DNA of 32,263 nucleotides from a bacterium (GTDB taxonomy: Bacteria; Patescibacteriota; Minisyncoccia; UBA6257; 2-01-FULL-56-20): positions 14,108 to 46,370 of the forward strand of contig DAICZW010000002.1 in assembly GCA_027310965.1 (NCBI GenBank). Reading direction: 5' to 3'. Shown here piece after piece: positions 30,212-32,263 of the stretch. How positions within the stretch are numbered: position 1 is the first letter of the stretch; every line of letters begins with the position of its first letter. The translations under genes were made by a program, and so were the position numbers. Below the pieces are notes generated by a model, which was given only the letters and a program-made list of their open reading frames with translations, was not told the DNA's origin and made no database searches.

Positions 30212-30278
30212 AAAATAAAAGTTACGCTATATCTATGGAAATATATGCTTATTGTAAAGGAAAGTGAGCGGTTGTCAA
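30212..30278 (-). promoter_or_regulatory. infC promoter region
   Basis: On the minus strand TTGACA (30273-30278), 16-nt spacer, TACAAT (30251-30256): the strongest sigma-70 promoter in the window, giving a leader of about 40 nt. A second -10-like TATTTT (30212-30217) ends 6 nt before the proposed ATA start. No Shine-Dalgarno is present in the leader. Confidence 0.7.
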
Positions 30279-30313
30279 AGAGATGAGAATTTTTATGGAC
30301 GTCGGATGCCTTG

Positions 30314-30353
30314 AAATACTTTTATCGGAACGATCATTCCGATAAAAGTATTT
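30314..30353. repeat. Long palindrome, family C copy 2
   Basis: 17-bp perfect arms (30314-30330 and 30337-30353; AATACTTTTATCGGAA core) around a 6-nt centre CGATCA. It resembles the palindrome at 935-980 and likewise sits between divergent genes, about 35 bp behind the -35 box of the minus-strand gene. Confidence 0.88.
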
Positions 30354-30402
30354 GCGGAAAGAGAAAACGCTCCATGAATGAATATCAAAGATACTATGGT
30401 TA

Positions 30403-30411
30403 TGCTATAAT
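30403..30411 (+). promoter_or_regulatory. Extended -10 box of the PH-domain gene
   Basis: TGC-TATAAT (TATAAT 30406-30411) ends 7 nt before the ATG at 30419. It shows that the longer open frame from 30311, which reads through the palindrome, is not the real start. Confidence 0.75.
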
Positions 30412-30418
30412 GAATTCC

Positions 30419-30994
30419 ATGGACGAGGATATCCAAAAACAAACGCCGGCCGCCGCAGGAACATACGAAAAGCTGGGCAGAAAAACGTTCTGGCTTTTTG
30501 TTTTTGAACGATCGCAGGCGGCGATGGCGCTTCTCGGAATCGCTGTTTTATTGTTCGTCTTACAGGGGATGCCTTTTCTTAAAGCGACGCCGTTCGGCGA
30601 CATGAGCCGTTATGCCGCGCTCGCCGCATGGGGCGCGCTCGGTCTGTGCGTTGTCATTTTCCTTTTCGCGCTTTTCATAAGCTGGCTCATTTATATAAAT
30701 TACGTGTTTTTGCTTGACGAGGATGCGCTGAAGATAAAGCGGGGAATTATTGCGCGCGAAGATCATGCCATTCCGTACCGGCAGATCCAGGACGTCGACA
30801 TCGAGCAGGATTTTTCTTTTCGGATGCTTGGTGTAAGCCGGCTCATTATTTTGACTGCAGGCCGCGAGGATGAAAAAGAGGCGAGTAACGAATCGGAAGG
30901 CATTTTGCCGGCGATTGATTCGGCGCTCGCGGAGCGGCTCCAGGCGGAACTGCTGCGGCGGGCGAATGTCGAAACAGTGAAGGAGGAAAAGTAA
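30419..30994 (+). CDS. Bacterial PH-domain (YdbS/bPH2-like) membrane protein
   Basis: A 191-aa membrane protein with two transmembrane helices (about 33-51 and 67-91) followed by one bacterial PH-like domain (about 95-185). The typical start of that domain is seen in YVFLLDEDALKIKRGIIAREDHAIPYRQIQDVDIEQDFSFRMLGVSRLIILTAG (family pattern: Y.l..d.l.i..G.l.r....ip...iq.v...q....r..G...v.i.taG). The family's molecular role is not established; some members occur in pairs (YdbS/YdbT), but here there is a single gene. Transcription starts at or near the ATG by the position of TATAAT. A family B element and a strong terminator follow. Confidence 0.88.
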   Translation: MDEDIQKQTPAAAGTYEKLGRKTFWLFVFERSQAAMALLGIAVLLFVLQGMPFLKATPFGDMSRYAALAAWGALGLCVVIFLFALFISWLIYINYVFLLDEDALKIKRGIIAREDHAIPYRQIQDVDIEQDFSFRMLGVSRLIILTAGREDEKEASNESEGILPAIDSALAERLQAELLRRANVETVKEEK

Positions 30995-31083
30995 AAGACG
31001 GAAAAATATCCCGCCATTTTTCTTTCATGCTTCGACGCTGCGAGTAATGAAATTCACGGGACATTTTTTTAAATTTCAAACAA

Positions 31084-31153
31084 GATAGGACGTATGCGCT
31101 TGTGCCGGTTTGAGGCATTTTCTTATTATTTTTTTCAAATGCGCACGCCCTAC
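31084..31153. repeat. Family B element, copy 3 (opposite orientation)
   Basis: GATAGGACGTATGCGCTTGT at the left and AAATGCGCACGCCCTAC at the right, with GGTTTGAGGCATTTTCTTAT between; this is the reverse complement of the copy at 15603-15677. It ends where the terminator stem begins. Confidence 0.85.
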
Positions 31154-31189
31154 AAATAAAACCCCTGCCGTGAGCAGGGGTTTTATTTG
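31153..31189. terminator. Bidirectional intrinsic terminator
   Basis: A 16-bp perfect stem (31153-31168 with 31174-31189; ACCCCTGC/GCAGGGGT core) with a 5-nt loop and A/T runs on both flanks. It lies between the convergent PH-domain gene and the small Cys-rich membrane-protein gene. Confidence 0.92.
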
Positions 31190-31237
31190 TTTCATTCGAT
31201 TCTTTTCTTTCTGCGTTGCGGCAAAAGATTTTTCGAC

Positions 31238-31453
31238 CTACTTCGCCTGGTCGCACTTGCAATGTCTCCCCGTCATCATCATGACCGCGATGATGATAAG
31301 AAGGATCGGCCATGTGACCTGCACGAAATAGCTTGTGAAAACGCCGAGTGCTCCCAGAAGGATATCGAGTCCTATGAGAAGCAAAAGCACGGGCTTTGCC
31401 ATATGGTGGCCACACTTGCATGTCTTGCCTTGCATATTCATTTTTTCTTCCAT
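31238..31453 (-). CDS. Small Cys/His-rich two-helix membrane protein
   Basis: A 71-aa protein, not recognised. The short N-terminus carries CKCGHH (Cys12, Cys14, His16, His17) and the C-terminus carries HCKC just after the second hydrophobic helix. Two transmembrane segments (about 19-40 and 45-62) make a hairpin that would bring both Cys/His clusters to the same side of the membrane, where they could form one metal site or redox pair. The stop is followed by the shared terminator at 31153-31189. Upstream there is an extended TATAAT box. Coding status rests on the terminator, the promoter and the membrane/Cys pattern; function is unknown. Confidence 0.75.
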   Translation of the reverse strand: MEEKMNMQGKTCKCGHHMAKPVLLLLIGLDILLGALGVFTSYFVQVTWPILLIIIAVMMMTGRHCKCDQAK

Positions 31454-31499
31454 GGTTATTTTGTACGGTTTTTCTCCGACCTTTGGCGCTTATGGATTC

Positions 31500-31508
31500 A
31501 TTATACCA
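31500..31508 (-). promoter_or_regulatory. Extended -10 box for the Cys-rich membrane protein gene
   Basis: On the minus strand TGG-TATAAT (TATAAT 31500-31505). The start would give a leader of about 40 nt; a weaker TACAAA ends 6 nt before the ATG. Confidence 0.5.
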
Positions 31509-31584
31509 TTTTCATAGTCCATATTTCCATCCGTCGTGAAGGAAACTGGATTTTGGCAGGAAAGTACCGCAGAAACCATATGTG

Positions 31585-31622
31585 TCGGAGAAAATTATGC
31601 CTCTATGCGTGATTTTCTCCGA
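31585..31622. repeat. Unassigned hairpin upstream of the Cys-rich protein gene
   Basis: 11-bp perfect arms TCGGAGAAAAT / ATTTTCTCCGA, extended inward by ATGC/GCGT pairing. The motif TCGGAGAAAA occurs once more on the minus strand in the leader of the gene at 31453 (about 31470-31479). The remainder of 31509-31710 shows no gene. Confidence 0.6.
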
Positions 31623-31710
31623 GATGTCGGGTCAAACCTGAAAATACAAAATTCTCTTTTCACTCTCGCGTTAAAAAATCCGTTTGATTATCTATACAAT
31701 TGGCGTACAC

Positions 31711-31731
31711 AAAACCGCGGCGTAGCCGCGG
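31711..31731 (-). terminator. tmRNA terminator
   Basis: On the minus strand CCGCGGC-TAC-GCCGCGG followed by TTTTG, about 24 nt after the tmRNA 3' end. Confidence 0.85.
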
Positions 31732-31754
31732 CAGTTGTGGAAAATTCTGAACTG

Positions 31755-32179
31755 TGGAGACGGAGAGAATCGAACTCTCGTCTAACGATGGTGCCGGTGG
31801 GCCGTCTACGGGCGTAGTTTGACCGAAGTCGAAACGAATGCGATTCAATGTTCTCGCGCGCGGCGTAGAATCATCATCCGCGCGCCAGCTTCCTTATATA
31901 AGACCGGTGATTGGTTCAAGAAGCCCGAACCAGCCGATCCCCGCATTACGCGTAAGCGAACGCGGGAGCTGCAACTTTGTTGTTGGCAGTTGTTGTTGGT
32001 GCAACGATTATGCCGTTGCCATCAGCCCGCAAACCCGCGGCGCATCGCTATCGAAGCCAGTGCGTCCCCGTGGGAATATAGAATACATTAAAACTAAAAA
32101 AAAGCAACCATGACGGCTAACCCCTCACTGTCTATAACCAGCGCCGATTCCGTCGAAACATTTTCCATCAGTCGTCCCC
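31755..32179 (-). ncRNA. ssrA: Transfer-messenger RNA (tmRNA)
   Basis: Rescues stalled ribosomes and tags the unfinished peptide. The 5' end GGGGACGACTGATGG pairs with the 3' CGTCTCC to form the 7-bp acceptor stem (with one G-U). TTTCGACGG is the conserved 5' tRNA-like segment. The T arm is GAGAG-TTCGATT-CTCTC. The terminal CCA is not encoded (CAG follows the discriminator A). Size is about 425 nt, one-piece and not permuted. The tag reading frame ends at the TAA at 31946-31948 within a GC hairpin and reads APTTTANNKVAAPAFAYA if it resumes at GCA 32000-32002; the exact resume codon is uncertain. It is about 18 residues long and ends in AYA, not the common LAA. Confidence 0.93.
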
Positions 32180-32244
32180 CGAAGGATGGGATCCATGCTC
32201 CCGATCCGAAGATTTCAAAGCGCGGATCCTCGCCCTGTGGAGTG
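32170..32244. repeat. Family A repeat abutting the tmRNA 5' end
   Basis: AGTCGTCCCCCGAAGGATGG, GGATCCATGCTCCCG and GCGCGGATCCTCGCC match family A. The first 10 bases are at the same time the 5' end of the tmRNA acceptor stem, so either the repeat landed exactly at the gene border or the likeness of this end is partly chance. Confidence 0.6.
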
Positions 32245-32263
32245 GCGGCTTCGCCTACTCCAC
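32237..32263. repeat. Hairpin at the window edge
   Basis: GTGGAGT / ACTCCAC arms with inner GGCGGCTTCGCC. It may continue past the window end; possibly a terminator of the gene beyond or the left end of another repeat. Confidence 0.5.

Noticed and set aside
31536-32113. Three plus-strand open frames of about 90 aa
   Set aside because: They lie over the minus-strand tmRNA and its terminator, both of which are well supported.
1868-32244. CRISPR array
   Set aside because: The repeated units are scattered singly between genes at irregular distances of kilobases, vary in length and have no regular spacers; there are no cas genes.
1-32263. Alternative genetic code (TGA as Gly, code 25)
   Set aside because: TGA ends ybeY and the membrane glycosyltransferase at the expected family length, and no gene needs TGA read-through.
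1-32263. tRNA or rRNA genes other than tmRNA
   Set aside because: No other T-arm (GTTCGANTC) with matching acceptor stem was noticed by eye. A covariance search would be needed to exclude a divergent tRNA.

Overview
The window looks like a chromosomal segment of a Patescibacteria (Candidate Phyla Radiation) genome, most likely a Parcubacteria-type lineage. The reasons are the gene content (minimal FtsA/FtsZ division genes, an orphan TraG/VirD4-type ATPase, DHH phosphoesterase, PEBP protein, bacterial PH-domain protein), unusual domain fusions, almost no Shine-Dalgarno sequences, and many short dispersed palindromic repeats between genes. TGA is used as a normal stop (for example in ybeY), so the genetic code is 11 and not the Gracilibacteria/SR1 code 25. 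Lineage is inferred from gene style only.

Layout. 1-5.5 kb: uppS (minus), then rpsU-yqeY, ybeY, ftsA and ftsZ (plus), closed by a strong terminator. 5.7-7.3 kb: a membrane glycosyltransferase of the ArnT/PMT kind (minus). 7.5-11.1 kb: an unrecognised small protein, a large membrane-anchored TraG/VirD4-like ATPase and a hicBA toxin-antitoxin pair. 11.1-19.1 kb: pgk, a DHH phosphoesterase, RNase HI with an N-terminal hybrid-binding domain, a diadenylate cyclase fused to a YbbR domain, a fused glucose-6-phosphate dehydrogenase/6-phosphogluconate dehydrogenase, and a phosphoglucose/phosphomannose isomerase. 19.4-22.3 kb: a secreted or anchored PLD-OB protein, a broken GT2 glycosyltransferase, a hypothetical protein, a PEBP protein and an ECF sigma factor. 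22.5-31 kb: argS, ileS (with a complete histidine-phosphatase domain inserted in it), a sensor histidine kinase, infC (minus, non-AUG start) and a PH-domain membrane protein. 31.2-32.2 kb: a small Cys/His-rich membrane protein and the tmRNA gene (both minus).

How the genes fit together. pgk, zwf-gnd and pgi/pmi give a compact carbon core in which both dehydrogenases of the oxidative pentose phosphate route lie on one polypeptide. uppS, ftsA, ftsZ and cdaA-YbbR concern envelope and division. rpsU, yqeY, ybeY, infC, argS, ileS and ssrA concern translation and its quality control.

Non-coding structure. Three dispersed repeat families are visible. Family A (about 50-130 bp, ends like TGTCGTYCYCGCG / GGACGACAGA, with internal GGATCCACGCTT and its inverse) has about 14 whole or partial copies, one of them translated in frame inside ileS. 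Family B (about 70 bp, TAGGACG/CGTCCTA ends, core ATAAGAAAATGTCTCAAACC) has three copies. Family C (long near-perfect palindromes with AATRCTTTTATC arms) has two clear copies, both in divergent intergenic regions, plus one relative. At least ten genes carry a -10 box whose 3' end lies 6-9 nt before the start codon, which points to leaderless transcripts and fixes several start codons that would otherwise be annotated too far upstream inside repeats.

The most unusual items are the phosphatase domain inside IleRS, the CdaA-YbbR fusion, the Zwf-Gnd fusion, and the repeat translated within ileS.
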